Part shown: positions 17,353-26,568 of the stretch, one piece after another
How positions within the stretch are numbered: the first letter of the stretch is position 1
Layout of the letters: each line of letters opens with the position of its first letter
Assembly: GCF_900116605.1 (NCBI RefSeq)
Contig: NZ_FPBC01000005.1
Location: 202,450 to 266,449, forward strand
Length of the DNA stretch: 64,000 nt
From: Pseudomonas marincola
GTDB taxonomy: Bacteria; Pseudomonadota; Gammaproteobacteria; Pseudomonadales; Pseudomonadaceae
Direction of reading: 5' to 3'
The notes under the pieces: model-generated
Seen by the model: only the letters and a program-made list of their open reading frames with translations
Database searches by the model: none
What the model was told of the DNA's origin: nothing
Made by a program: the position numbers and the translations under genes

Positions 17353-18642
17353 ATGCTGGGGCTGACTCGGGCATTTGGTGCGTTATATCTGGCGTGCATG
17401 CTGATGCAATTGGGTTCCAGCCTCCTGATGACTTATCTGGCGCTGCGTCTTAATGCCAGTGGTGGTGCTGCGGTCTGGAGCGGGGCTTTGATGGCCGCTA
17501 ATGCGCTCGGTATGGTTCTGGGGGCAAGGCTTGGTCATACGCTGATCGATCGCGTGGGACATATCCGTACCTATGTCGCCTGTGCGGGTGTGATTGCAGC
17601 CGGAGTCCTGGCCCATGCATTCAGCGAGAACATGGGCGTCTGGCTGATGCTGCGATTGTTGGTGGGCGTGGCCATGATGTGTCAGCTGATGGTGCTCGAA
17701 AGCTGGCTGAACGAGTGCTCGCAAAATCATCAGCGCGGCAGTGTTATGGCCATTTATATGCTGTCGACCTATGTCGGTATGATGCTGGGCCAGCTGGCAT
17801 TGAGCATCAATGGCGATCTGGGCATTAATGCGCTGCTGGGCGTGGCGATGGCATTCGCGTTATGCCTGGTGCCAGTTGCACTCACCGGCAGTATTCACCC
17901 TACACCGCATCCACCCGCGCCGGTTGTTATCAGGCACTTTTTGCACCGCGTGCCGCAGTCGCTGGCAACCGTGCTGGTGTCCGGCATGATCAATGGAAGC
18001 TTTTATGGGCTGGCCGCTATTTATGCCAGCGAACAAGGGTTGGATACTGCACAAATCGGGCTGTTCATGGCATTGACCATCGGTGCCGGGTTGTTGGCTC
18101 AGCTGCCGTTGGGCCTTCTTTCTGATCGATTCCCTCGTGCCAGCCTGATCAGGCTGGTCGCGGTTATGCTGACCCTGGCCTGTTTGCCGATGGCCATTAT
18201 CCATGAACTCTCAATGACTGCTTTGATTGGCCTGGGCATTCTGATTGGCTGCCTGCAGTTCTGTCTGTATCCACTGGGCGTGGCCCTGGCAAATGACAAC
18301 ATCGAGGCGCATCTGCGTGTCTCACTCGCCGGCATATTGCTGATTACCTTTGGCCTGGGTTCAGCAGTCGGTCCGCTGATTGCTGGCGTGGTGATGGCCA
18401 GTTTTGGTGCTTCCAGTCTGTACTACTTCTTCACCGGTTGCGCCGCCTTTCTGGCAGTGCTGGTGACGCAGCGCAAGGTAACGGGTGTTTATCTGCAAGA
18501 CGATGCGCCCTTGCAACATCAGGCGACGCCAAGCGGTCTGGCCAGTTCGACGCTGGCTGCTCAGGTTGAGCCGGTTATCCCAGATGCAGATCACGATGAC
18601 AGGCATGCAGCAGCGCCTGGGGCTGTGCAAGCGCAAATATGA
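17353..18642 (+). CDS. MFS transporter, YcaD-like
   Basis: This is a 429-residue major facilitator with about 12 hydrophobic segments. The loop between segments 2 and 3 reads GARLGHTLIDRVGHIR, and the YcaD-type hallmark LESWLNECSQNHQRGSVMAIYM is near 115-135. The hydrophilic, Pro/His/Asp-rich tail (about 385-429) is cytoplasmic. It lies in the inner membrane. Placed between the cupin and M24-protein genes, it may move the substrate or a product of this pathway, beside the BCCT carrier encoded downstream. Confidence 0.82.
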   Translation: MLGLTRAFGALYLACMLMQLGSSLLMTYLALRLNASGGAAVWSGALMAANALGMVLGARLGHTLIDRVGHIRTYVACAGVIAAGVLAHAFSENMGVWLMLRLLVGVAMMCQLMVLESWLNECSQNHQRGSVMAIYMLSTYVGMMLGQLALSINGDLGINALLGVAMAFALCLVPVALTGSIHPTPHPPAPVVIRHFLHRVPQSLATVLVSGMINGSFYGLAAIYASEQGLDTAQIGLFMALTIGAGLLAQLPLGLLSDRFPRASLIRLVAVMLTLACLPMAIIHELSMTALIGLGILIGCLQFCLYPLGVALANDNIEAHLRVSLAGILLITFGLGSAVGPLIAGVVMASFGASSLYYFFTGCAAFLAVLVTQRKVTGVYLQDDAPLQHQATPSGLASSTLAAQVEPVIPDADHDDRHAAAPGAVQAQI

Positions 18643-18658
18643 ATGACGGAAAATAGCC

Positions 18659-19906
18659 ATGTTTGAAAATAAAAATAAGTATCCAACGGGCCAGTCAAAC
18701 CAGCAGGTGTTGAAAAACCCTGTCTCAGCCGCCACCTATCGCGCTGCCTGCGCCTTCCGGTTGCAGCGGGTTCGTCAGCAGTTGAGCAAAGAGCAATGTG
18801 CTGCGGTGCTGCTATATGACCCGGTGAATATTCGCTATGCCACTGATACCTCGAACATGCAGATCTGGACGCTGCATAACTACGCACGCTACGCCCTGGT
18901 GTTTGCCGATGGCCCGGTGATTCTCTGGGAGTTTCATAACTGTGAGCACTTGCATGCCGGCAACAGTTTGCTGGATGAAATTCGCCCCGCGCTGAACTGG
19001 AGCTATTTCGGCGCCGGCTCACGCATTAGCGAGAAGGCAGCGCAATGGGCGGATGAGATCGTCGCTACGGTCAAACACCATGCCGGTGCTGATGCAAGGC
19101 TTGCAGTGGATCGCGCAGACTTCGAAGGGCTTGAGCTACTCCAGTCAAAAGGGCTGTCTCTCTATGAAGGCCACAGCCTGATGGAACGCGCGAGGATGAT
19201 CAAATCGGCTGATGAGCTCGAGTTGATGCGTTGGACGATCAGCGTCTGCCAACAAGGCATCCAGCGCATGCACGACGAACAACACCCCGGAATGACTGAG
19301 AACCAGCTCTGGGCCTGGCTGCATTATGAAAACATTCGTCATGGCGGTGAGTGGATAGAGACCCGGCTGCTCGCTTCAGGCCCGCGGACTAACCCTTGGA
19401 TGCAGGAGTCCAGTGACCGGGTTATGCAGGCGGGTGAAGTTGTCTCGTTCGACACCGATTTGATAGGCCCATACGGTTATTGCGCCGATATCTCCCGGGC
19501 CTGGACGGTTGGCCATGTTGCACCAACGGATAATCAGCGCAGGCTCTATGCACTCGCGTATGAGCAAATACATTTCAACATGGACCTGCTGCGCCCAGGC
19601 CTGAGTTATCGCGATTTTTCTGAGCAGGCATGGGATATCCCGTCAGTCTATCAACCCAATCGCTACTGCTGCATTGCCCACGGTGTCGGGCTTGCCGATG
19701 AATATCCGGCGTTGGCGCATAAAGGCGCGGACTGGGAGGGTGCGGGCTACGACGGCGTGTTCGCAGAAAACATGGTGGTGTGCGTTGAAAGCTACATCGG
19801 CGAGCAGGACGGTAAAGAAGGTATCAAGCTTGAGCAACAGGTGCTGATTACAGCCCAGGGTTGCCAGGCGTTATCGACTTACCCCTGGCAGACGGATTGG
19901 CTTTGA
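18659..19906 (+). CDS. M24-fold protein strongly resembling DMSP lyase DddP
   Basis: This is a 415-residue protein of the M24 creatinase/aminopeptidase fold. It has long segments I recall from DddP: YDPVNIRYATDTSNMQIW, then ENIRHGGEWIETRLLASGPR and SFDTDLIGPYGYCADISRAW. The metal ligands of DddP have counterparts at Asp265, Asp267, Asp277, His341, Glu377 and Glu392, and the proposed catalytic Asp is Asp347 in HGVGLADE, with Tyr336 also kept. DddP cleaves dimethylsulfoniopropionate to dimethyl sulfide and acrylate. It sits with a BCCT carrier, as some DMSP genes do, but also with Rieske amine-oxidation genes. It may instead cleave a nitrogen analogue. No alignment was run. Confidence 0.78.
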   Translation: MFENKNKYPTGQSNQQVLKNPVSAATYRAACAFRLQRVRQQLSKEQCAAVLLYDPVNIRYATDTSNMQIWTLHNYARYALVFADGPVILWEFHNCEHLHAGNSLLDEIRPALNWSYFGAGSRISEKAAQWADEIVATVKHHAGADARLAVDRADFEGLELLQSKGLSLYEGHSLMERARMIKSADELELMRWTISVCQQGIQRMHDEQHPGMTENQLWAWLHYENIRHGGEWIETRLLASGPRTNPWMQESSDRVMQAGEVVSFDTDLIGPYGYCADISRAWTVGHVAPTDNQRRLYALAYEQIHFNMDLLRPGLSYRDFSEQAWDIPSVYQPNRYCCIAHGVGLADEYPALAHKGADWEGAGYDGVFAENMVVCVESYIGEQDGKEGIKLEQQVLITAQGCQALSTYPWQTDWL

Positions 19907-20341
19907 TGGGGCTTTGGCGCGGCGCGTGTTTTTGCATGAAGCCTGGTCAATTCAAGTCCATTTGCATCCTGCGTTAGTCGCCAAAAAGTCATGAATAGGC
20001 ATCGCTGAAACGGACGCGATGCTGCGTCATGGCGTGCATGGAATATTGCGCCGGGTACACGCCTGGGCGTGCACGACCAGCGTGCGATTGCGAAACATAG
20101 ACTGAGACTTTATCGGTCTTGAAGCAGGTTGATCGACGCTTGCTGGTTGACGATTTTTGGCCTTTTACAGAAGTGATTAAAAGTCATAAATCGGCGCAAT
20201 AAAATAGTTTGTCCTGCGGTTTGGACTCACTGAATATCGGTATCAGGCACAGTTCTGGAAAACTGCCTTGTAGTGATTTCGCGGCGACGAAACACGCTCC
20301 AGAATTGACTTAAATACAAAAACAATAGCGAGGCCCCCGTT
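19907..20341. other. Intergenic region before the BCCT gene
   Basis: These 435 bases carry no gene that I can support. They contain an imperfect hairpin (GTACACGCC-TG-GGCGTGCAC, 20055-20074) and the conserved motif at 20174-20213. No classic sigma-70 promoter is clear. Confidence 0.5.
20174..20213 (+). promoter_or_regulatory. Conserved upstream motif, copy 2 (BCCT gene)
   Basis: The left block TGATTAAAAGTCATAAAT and the end block ATAGTTTGTC match the motif before the Rieske operon at 11374-11414. It ends 128 bases before the BCCT start. The sharing indicates that transporter and oxygenase respond to the same activator, most likely the GcvA-like LysR protein. Confidence 0.6.
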
Positions 20342-21895
20342 ATGAAAGACATTGCTGTAGACGCTGCTCAACCGCCGGCCTTGAACATTCAGTTCATGGG
20401 GTTGAATTTCCACCGGGTAATCTTTCCCGTGTCCTTCTTCATCGTGTTGTCACTCATATTGGCAGCCCTATACGACCCGGTTGCGTTTGGTCAGACGCTG
20501 GAAGCCACGAAAGGTTGGATTCTGAAAAACTGCGATGGGTTCATCATGATCATGGGCAATCTGGCGGTACTGTTCTGCGCCGGAATTGCAGTGTCTCCGT
20601 ACGGAAAAATTCGTCTGGGCGGCAAGGATGCCAAACCTGAATTCAGCGTGCTTTCCTGGTTCTCCATGATGTTTGCCGCTGGCATGGGCGTCGGGCTGCT
20701 TTACTGGGGCGTTGCCGAACCTGTAGCGCAGTATACCGAGTGGTGGAAAACGCCCTTGAATGTACTCAAAGAAACACCGGAGGCAGCTCACGCCGCAATG
20801 GGCGCCACCATGTTTCACTGGGGATTTCACCCGTGGGCGATTTATCTTACCAGCGCCTTGGTAATCGGTTATTTCGCGTTTAACAAAGGCATGCCATTTT
20901 CCCTTAGCTCTGGGCTGAAACCGCTCATCGGGGATGCTTATAAGGGTTTGCCGGGTCAGATCGTCGATATTTTTACCGTGGTACTGACGGTGTTTGGTCT
21001 GGCGACATCCCTGGGCTTGGGCGCCATGCAAGCAACTGCGGGTATTACCCATGTACTGGGCATTGCCAACTCGTTTACCTTCCAATTGATGTTCATTTTA
21101 ACCGTGACGGGCCTCGCTGGTTTTTCCTTGTGGCGCGGCATGCACTCCGGGGTGAAGCTGTTAAGCAACATCAACATGCTCCTGGCGTTGGCATTGTTTG
21201 TGGTGGTTGCCGTCGCGGTGGGCGCGGGCAGCTTCTTCAGTTCGGTTGCGACCACGGCTGTCGACTACGCCGAATATTTTCTGCCATTAAGTAACTGGAT
21301 TGATCGTCCTGATCAGGACTGGTTCCAGGGCTGGACCGTGTTTTATTGGGCTTGGTGGTGCACATGGGGACCGATTGTTGGCGTATTCGTCGCTCGGGTT
21401 TCCCGAGGCCGTACCCTGCGACAATTGGTTTGCGCGGCAATGCTGTTCCCAACTGTGGCGAGCATTTTCTGGTTCGCGGCGTTTGGTCTCGGCTCGATCA
21501 ATCAGATTGCTGCTGGTGAAGGAACGTTGGTGGCTGGCCTTAGCGATATCAACATGGCGTTGTTCCAGTTTCTGGAAGTGCTGCCCATGTCTGCAATCAC
21601 CTCGGGGCTGGTGGTTGTGCTTTTGGTGATCTTCATGGTGACTTCAATGGACTCTGGTGCATTGGTCGTTGATAACCTGGCCGCCGGCGGAGAACCCAAT
21701 ACGCATGCAGGCCAACGCGTGCTCTGGCTCCTGCTGGTGGCGCTGGTCACCATTACGTTGTTCGTGATTGGTGGCGACACAGCGCTGAAAGGGATTCAGG
21801 CAGGTGCCGTAGCGATGGGGCTACCGTTCATGTTTATCATGCTGCTGTTAATGCTCGGTTTTATCAAAGCACTGGCGACTGAAAGTCGCACCTGA
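20342..21895 (+). CDS. BCCT-family betaine/carnitine/choline-type transporter
   Basis: This is a 517-residue inner-membrane carrier with 12 predicted segments. The glycine-rich stretch FAAGMGVGLLYWGVAEPV (about 105-125) and the family signature FYWAWWCTWGPIVGVFVARV followed by SRGRTLRQLV (about 335-365) are visible. BCCT carriers import quaternary ammonium or sulfonium zwitterions such as glycine betaine, carnitine, choline or DMSP, using sodium or proton gradients. The C-terminal tail is short, so osmotic regulation of the BetP kind is unlikely. A strong terminator follows, and the promoter shares a motif with the Rieske operon. It is likely the importer for the substrate of that operon. Confidence 0.9.
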   Translation: MKDIAVDAAQPPALNIQFMGLNFHRVIFPVSFFIVLSLILAALYDPVAFGQTLEATKGWILKNCDGFIMIMGNLAVLFCAGIAVSPYGKIRLGGKDAKPEFSVLSWFSMMFAAGMGVGLLYWGVAEPVAQYTEWWKTPLNVLKETPEAAHAAMGATMFHWGFHPWAIYLTSALVIGYFAFNKGMPFSLSSGLKPLIGDAYKGLPGQIVDIFTVVLTVFGLATSLGLGAMQATAGITHVLGIANSFTFQLMFILTVTGLAGFSLWRGMHSGVKLLSNINMLLALALFVVVAVAVGAGSFFSSVATTAVDYAEYFLPLSNWIDRPDQDWFQGWTVFYWAWWCTWGPIVGVFVARVSRGRTLRQLVCAAMLFPTVASIFWFAAFGLGSINQIAAGEGTLVAGLSDINMALFQFLEVLPMSAITSGLVVVLLVIFMVTSMDSGALVVDNLAAGGEPNTHAGQRVLWLLLVALVTITLFVIGGDTALKGIQAGAVAMGLPFMFIMLLLMLGFIKALATESRT

Positions 21896-21918
21896 TTCAG
21901 ACGGGCTATGCAAACCCC

Positions 21919-21957
21919 AAAGCCGCTGACGCGAGATTGTCAGCGGCTTTGTTTTTT
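21919..21957 (+). terminator. Rho-independent terminator after the BCCT gene
   Basis: A perfect 12-bp stem (AAAGCCGCTGAC / GTCAGCGGCTTT) with an 8-base loop is followed by GTTTTTT. It lies 24 bases after the BCCT stop codon. Confidence 0.92.
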
Positions 21958-22102
21958 CCCTCGCGCAAAAACTGAAATGCTACCTAAGCCCGAAGCCTGT
22001 GTTTCAGCAGCGTAAACGAGAAGGCCGTGCCAAGCCTGGGCCGGCACATGAGGGCTGCTATTGGGGGTTTCTGAGTCAGTCGAAGCAAGCCACCAGCAGC
22101 CG

Positions 22103-22912
22103 CTACCGATAATTTGAGGCGACGCCATGCCGCGCGCTGGCGCCCAGTTCTCGGGATATTTCGCGGGCGCATTGCTGGAGGGCTTCGAGGTAGCTCTGCA
22201 GTGCGTTGTCGTTATCCATCACCGCTTCCGGGCCAGACAGATTGATGGCGGCGACTACGGCGCCAAGGTGGTTGTACACCGCGCAGGCAATGGCTGTGGA
22301 GTAGTCTGAGCGATGCAGGACCCAGCCACGCTCACGGTCGCCTTCGACCAGTTGGCGCAACTCGGGCAGGGTTTTCGGGGCGGGAGGTGGATAGTCGTCC
22401 AGCCGTGCATGTTGATACAGGTTGTTCAGTTCGCTGGCATCCAATCCGGTCAGCAACATGCGGCCCATGGCCGTGCAGTGGCAGGGAATGCGTGTGCCAA
22501 TCGGGATGTTGACTGATAGCCGTTGAGCTGCAAATGCGCGGTACAGATACAGGCTGTCGGTCTGTTCGCGAATCGACAAGTGACACGATAACGAGGTGCG
22601 ATCACGCAGGGCATTTAAGTACGGCAAGCTGACATCGACCAGATCGCGGCTGGTCAGGTAACTGAAGCCGTCGCTGACGACTTGCGGGCCCAGTTCGTAG
22701 CTGTTTTTGCCGAGCTTGCGCAGATAATCCATCTCACACAGTGTGTGCACGATTCGGTAGACAGCGGAGACGCTGACTCCCAGATTTTCGGCGATGTCGT
22801 TCATGCTCAGCGTGCGCTGCGCCGCGCCAAACATTTGCAAAATGCTCAAGCCGCGTTGGAGCGCCGGGACCCTGTAATCGGTGTCGCGCTCGAGTTGTTC
22901 GCCGGTGGTCAT
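22103..22912 (-). CDS. IclR-family transcriptional regulator
   Basis: This is a 269-residue regulator. The winged helix near residues 15-75 includes VPALQRGLSILQMFGAAQRT, then S-M-N-D-I-A-E-N-L-G-V-S-V-S-A-V-Y-R-I-V-H. The effector domain follows, with CHCTAMGRMLLTGLDASEL near 140 and DYSTAIACAVYNH near 200. It is convergent with the BCCT gene and runs in the same direction as the downstream genes. It may control the BCCT island or the adjacent mgd operon; the sequence does not decide. Confidence 0.88.
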   Translation of the reverse strand: MTTGEQLERDTDYRVPALQRGLSILQMFGAAQRTLSMNDIAENLGVSVSAVYRIVHTLCEMDYLRKLGKNSYELGPQVVSDGFSYLTSRDLVDVSLPYLNALRDRTSLSCHLSIREQTDSLYLYRAFAAQRLSVNIPIGTRIPCHCTAMGRMLLTGLDASELNNLYQHARLDDYPPPAPKTLPELRQLVEGDRERGWVLHRSDYSTAIACAVYNHLGAVVAAINLSGPEAVMDNDNALQSYLEALQQCAREISRELGASARHGVASNYR

Positions 22913-22945
22913 TGCAGGCTCCCTTGCCGAGAGATAGAGGAGTTA

Positions 22946-22971
22946 ATGCGCCCTGAGTAAGCAGGGCGCAT
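22946..22971 (-). terminator. Stem-loop after the mgd operon
   Basis: A 10-bp inverted repeat (ATGCGCCCTG-AGTAAG-CAGGGCGCAT) lies a few bases past the mgdD stop and before the IclR start codon. The T-tract is poor (ATTAACTCC), so termination may be partial. Confidence 0.55.
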
Positions 22972-22978
22972 CCGGGGG

Positions 22979-23659
22979 TTACAGCAGTTCGTCGATGCCG
23001 GCTGGCGCGCCGGCGAACTCGGCCATTGCATCCAGCAGCGCGTCCCAGAAATAGTCAGCCGAGGCGCGGTCGCAGAGAATCTGCAAGGCTGGCAAGTCGC
23101 CCTCGGCCAGATTGATCACGATCACGTTGATCCGCGCTGCCGAGGTTTGTGCCACAGAGCCTGGCGGGAAGGCTTGCGCGCTGAGGTCGACGCCGCACAG
23201 CTTGGCCATGACTTCGCTGATGTGCTCGCCCGTCAGCAGCAACCAGGCGTGGCTGTCCTGTCGCGGCAGCAGGTAGTTCGGCGTGTCGTCGTATTGCCAT
23301 TGCGCCTCCTCAAGTGCGATGCGGCTGCCGCCATCCAACAGGCTGCCGAGCAGCAGATATTCATTCTGCGAGAGCCGCGCTACACGGCTGCCATCCGCCT
23401 GCACCACGGCCTGATTGGGCTGGGCAGGCAGTTGGTAGCCACGTTGGCGCAGGTATTCAGCCGTGTGTGCGCCGCGAAAACCCACGCGCGGCAGATTGCT
23501 CAGGTCGAGCAGGGCACAGCGCTGCAACTGGGCTTTTTCGTCGTGCTGCCCGTAACGGGCAACGATTACGCTGTCGCCCATCGGGCCGAGTGTTGCGCCG
23601 ACATGACGATGCGCCAGCGGGCTGCGCTGATTGAAGTTACGGGCTTGTAGTGAGGCCAT
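22979..23659 (-). CDS. mgdD: N-methylglutamate dehydrogenase subunit D (SoxG-like)
   Basis: This is a 226-residue gamma-type subunit of the heterotetrameric sarcosine oxidase / N-methylglutamate dehydrogenase family. The start MASLQARNFNQRSPLAHR at 23659 lies three bases from the mgdC stop. The sequence has the SoxG pattern of a GcvT-like fold without catalytic motifs: RCALLDLSNLPRVGFRG, and the late segment IDELL. It is the last gene of the purU-folD-mgdABCD operon. The function as Mgd rather than sarcosine oxidase rests on the neighbouring gmaS-mgsABC genes. Confidence 0.8.
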   Translation of the reverse strand: MASLQARNFNQRSPLAHRHVGATLGPMGDSVIVARYGQHDEKAQLQRCALLDLSNLPRVGFRGAHTAEYLRQRGYQLPAQPNQAVVQADGSRVARLSQNEYLLLGSLLDGGSRIALEEAQWQYDDTPNYLLPRQDSHAWLLLTGEHISEVMAKLCGVDLSAQAFPPGSVAQTSAARINVIVINLAEGDLPALQILCDRASADYFWDALLDAMAEFAGAPAGIDELL

Positions 23660-23661
23660 GT

Positions 23662-26568
23662 TCAAAGCTCCTGCCGCAAGGTTTCTGGATCGTAGAACGG
23701 CAATTTGACCACCGTGGCGTGAACCATTTCTGCGCCTTCCACGCGGATAGGAATCTGCGCGCCCGGCGTGGCCTGATCGGCTGCACAGTAAGCCAGGCCA
23801 ATGATCTGCCCAAGTGTTTGCGAGTACTCGCACGAGGTGACGTTACCGCTGATATCTGCGCCCTTGAGAACCAGATGGCCTTCCAAAGGTTTGCTGGAAG
23901 TGGCGGGCAGGGTGAAGCCCACCAACTTGCGCTTGAGCGGTTGCGCCGCGAGGATTTCGACCGATCGCTTGCCAACGAAAAACGGCTTGCTGCGAGCTAC
24001 TGCCCAACTCATGTCGATTTCACCCGGATGGGTCATGCCGTCAGTGTCCTGGCTGATAATTACGTGGCCTTTTTCAAGGCGCAGCAGGCGCTGGGTTTCG
24101 ACGCCAAACGGGCGAATGTCGAATGCTTTGCCGGCCTCCATCAAGGCGTCCCACAAGGCTTCGCCGTAGCGCGCCGGTACGTGCATTTCATAGCCAAGCT
24201 CGCCCACGAAACCGACTCGCAGCAAGCGCGCCGGAATGCCTGCCACAGTGCCCAGGCGTACGCCCAGATACGGGAAGCCTTCTGCGCAAAGATCTACGTC
24301 GGTGCAGAGTTTTTCCAGGACTTTGCGCGAATCCGGGCCTGCCAGATTGACGGCAGCCAGCGCCGCGGTCACGTTGGTGATGTCCACGTTGAGACGCCAT
24401 TGGGCGTTCCACTTGAGCATTTGCTGGTAGATACGGTCGACGCCGCTGGTGGTGGCCGACACGTAAAAGTGGTTTTCGCTGAAGCGCGCGCAAACCCCGT
24501 CGTCAATCACCACGCCATCTTCTGCCGTCATCAGGGCGTAGCGTGAACGCCCCACGGGCTGCTTGAGGAAGGCGAAGGTGTAGATGCGGTTGAGCAGTTC
24601 GGCAGCATCCGGGCCGCGCACATCAAGACCGCCGAGGGTGGAGACGTCGATCAAGCCGACTTTCTCACGTACATGGCGGGCCTCGGCTTGCATGCAGGCG
24701 TCGCGCTCGGCGCTGCTGCCGTAATACGCCGGGCGCTGCCAGATACCTGCGGGCATCATCTTCGCGCCTGCTTCCAGGTGGCGTTGATGCATGGGTGTTT
24801 GTCTGGCGGGATCAAAGCCACGTCCGGCAACATGCGCCAGCTTCTCAGCCACAAACGGCGGGCGTGCGGTGGTAACGCCGGTTTCGCTGACGCTGCGACC
24901 GGTGGCCTGCGCCACCAAACGCGCCGTTGGCAGGGCAGAATGGCGGCCTTGCGACGGCCCCATGCCCACGGTCGAGAAGCGTTTTACCAGTTGCACGTCG
25001 CGGTAGCCGTAGCGGGTCGCGTTGATGATGTCGCGCACTTGCAGGTCTTCGTCAAAATCGACGAACTCCTTGCCTTTCGGGTGGGCAAAAATCGGCCACT
25101 CAAAGTTAACGCGCGGCTCTTCGAGCAATGCTGTACCGGCCAGCTCGGCTTGCAAGCCAAGACGGCTCAGTGCGGCAGCGGCGGCTTTACGTGCGTCGGC
25201 AAAAACGTTCTCAAGGCGGTGATGGCCATTAACCGAACCGGCCACGCCAAGGTTTTCTGGCAGGCCGGTGAGGGCAAATGCGGCGTCCTTGTCGCTGTAG
25301 CTGAGCTTGCCGCCAGCCTGGCAGAGCAGTTGATATACAGGCATGTAGCCGGCGGACATGCACAACAAATCACAGTCGATGTGCTGCGCCTCCTTACCCA
25401 CCAGGCCCTGGCCGGTTATGCGGCGCACATCGACGCCGCTGATATGGCGCATGCCTTTCCCATGCAGGGCTTCATACACCGTGCTCGCCAGTTGGCAGTT
25501 GATGCCGCGACTTTGCAAGGCGGTGACCAGCGCGCCGTTGTCTGGTTGTGGGCGCATGTCGACCAGCGCTGCGACAGTCACGCCTTGCTCATGCAGGTCG
25601 AGTGCGGCGAGGTAGCCGTCGTCATTGCCGGTTAATACAACTGCACGATTGCCAGGCTTGACCGCATAGAGTTTCATCAGCCGCTGGGCGGCGCTGGTGA
25701 GCATGATGCCGGGCAGGTCGTTGTTGCGAAATACCACCGGCTGATCAAATGCACCGGCTGCGACGATGCACTCCTTGGTGCGCACCTTGTACAGGCGATT
25801 GCCCTGAATCACGGGCAGGAAGTTATCGGTGAACCACGCATTGCAGGTCGCCTGGGTGAGAATACGAATATTGGCGTGCTGCTCGACCGCCTTGATCAAC
25901 TCCATACCAGCTTGCTGGGTCTGATTGCCTTCTACATCGAAGCGCGCCCATATCAGTGAGCCGCCGAGCAAGGGTTGCTGTTCAACCAGCAGGACCTTGG
26001 CGCCGGCGTTGGCTGCGCTAAGCGCTGCCTGCAGGCCAGCGGGGCCCGCGCCGACCACGGTTATATCGGTGAACAGAAAGGCCTTGTCGTGGTATTGCGG
26101 CTGGAAATTCAGGTCGAGCACACCGAGGCCGGCTTTCTTGCGAATCAGCGGCTCCCAGACCTTCCACATACCTTTTGGCTTGTAGAACGAACGGTAGTAA
26201 AAACCCACCGGCATAAATTTCGAGAAGTGGCCAAGCACTGCGTCGCGGTCTTTATCCAGCGAGCCGGAATAATTCTGACCCGTAACGTTAAGGCCATGGC
26301 TGAGCGGGTGCATGTCTGCCAGCACATTCGGTTCGTCCGGTAATTGCACCAGGCTGTTGGCGTCTTGGCCGGCCATGGTCAACGGGCCGCGCGGGCGATG
26401 GTATTTGAATGAGCGCGAGAGCAACCAACGGCCATTGGCGACGAGGGCGCTGGCGATGCTGTCGCCCATAAAACCTTGGTAAGACTTACCGTCGAACTCG
26501 AAATCAAGCGGTTGATTGCGGTTGATCAGTAAACCCATTGGCGCGGGCAGGCGGTTGAAAGACGTCAT
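23662..26568 (-). CDS. mgdC: N-methylglutamate dehydrogenase subunit C (SoxA-like, folate-binding)
   Basis: This is a 968-residue alpha-type subunit, normal for the family. An N-terminal ferredoxin-like domain (about 10-95) contains FDGKSYQGFMGDSIASALVANG; a Rossmann NAD/FAD domain begins ITVVGAGPAGLQAALSAANA near 170; the C-terminal 380 residues form a GcvT-type aminomethyltransferase domain with SRYALMTAEDGVVIDDGVC and GFVGELGYEMHVPARYGEALW. This subunit binds pyridine nucleotide and tetrahydrofolate, and takes the methyl carbon as 5,10-methylene-THF. It overlaps mgdB by 4 bases. Annotation pipelines would call it sarcosine oxidase alpha. The context argues for N-methylglutamate as substrate. 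Confidence 0.85.
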   Translation of the reverse strand: MTSFNRLPAPMGLLINRNQPLDFEFDGKSYQGFMGDSIASALVANGRWLLSRSFKYHRPRGPLTMAGQDANSLVQLPDEPNVLADMHPLSHGLNVTGQNYSGSLDKDRDAVLGHFSKFMPVGFYYRSFYKPKGMWKVWEPLIRKKAGLGVLDLNFQPQYHDKAFLFTDITVVGAGPAGLQAALSAANAGAKVLLVEQQPLLGGSLIWARFDVEGNQTQQAGMELIKAVEQHANIRILTQATCNAWFTDNFLPVIQGNRLYKVRTKECIVAAGAFDQPVVFRNNDLPGIMLTSAAQRLMKLYAVKPGNRAVVLTGNDDGYLAALDLHEQGVTVAALVDMRPQPDNGALVTALQSRGINCQLASTVYEALHGKGMRHISGVDVRRITGQGLVGKEAQHIDCDLLCMSAGYMPVYQLLCQAGGKLSYSDKDAAFALTGLPENLGVAGSVNGHHRLENVFADARKAAAAALSRLGLQAELAGTALLEEPRVNFEWPIFAHPKGKEFVDFDEDLQVRDIINATRYGYRDVQLVKRFSTVGMGPSQGRHSALPTARLVAQATGRSVSETGVTTARPPFVAEKLAHVAGRGFDPARQTPMHQRHLEAGAKMMPAGIWQRPAYYGSSAERDACMQAEARHVREKVGLIDVSTLGGLDVRGPDAAELLNRIYTFAFLKQPVGRSRYALMTAEDGVVIDDGVCARFSENHFYVSATTSGVDRIYQQMLKWNAQWRLNVDITNVTAALAAVNLAGPDSRKVLEKLCTDVDLCAEGFPYLGVRLGTVAGIPARLLRVGFVGELGYEMHVPARYGEALWDALMEAGKAFDIRPFGVETQRLLRLEKGHVIISQDTDGMTHPGEIDMSWAVARSKPFFVGKRSVEILAAQPLKRKLVGFTLPATSSKPLEGHLVLKGADISGNVTSCEYSQTLGQIIGLAYCAADQATPGAQIPIRVEGAEMVHATVVKLPFYDPETLRQEL

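Noticed and set aside
18659..19906. Plain Xaa-Pro aminopeptidase or creatinase
   Set aside because: The fold is the same, but the extended motifs around the metal ligands match DddP far better than prolidases.
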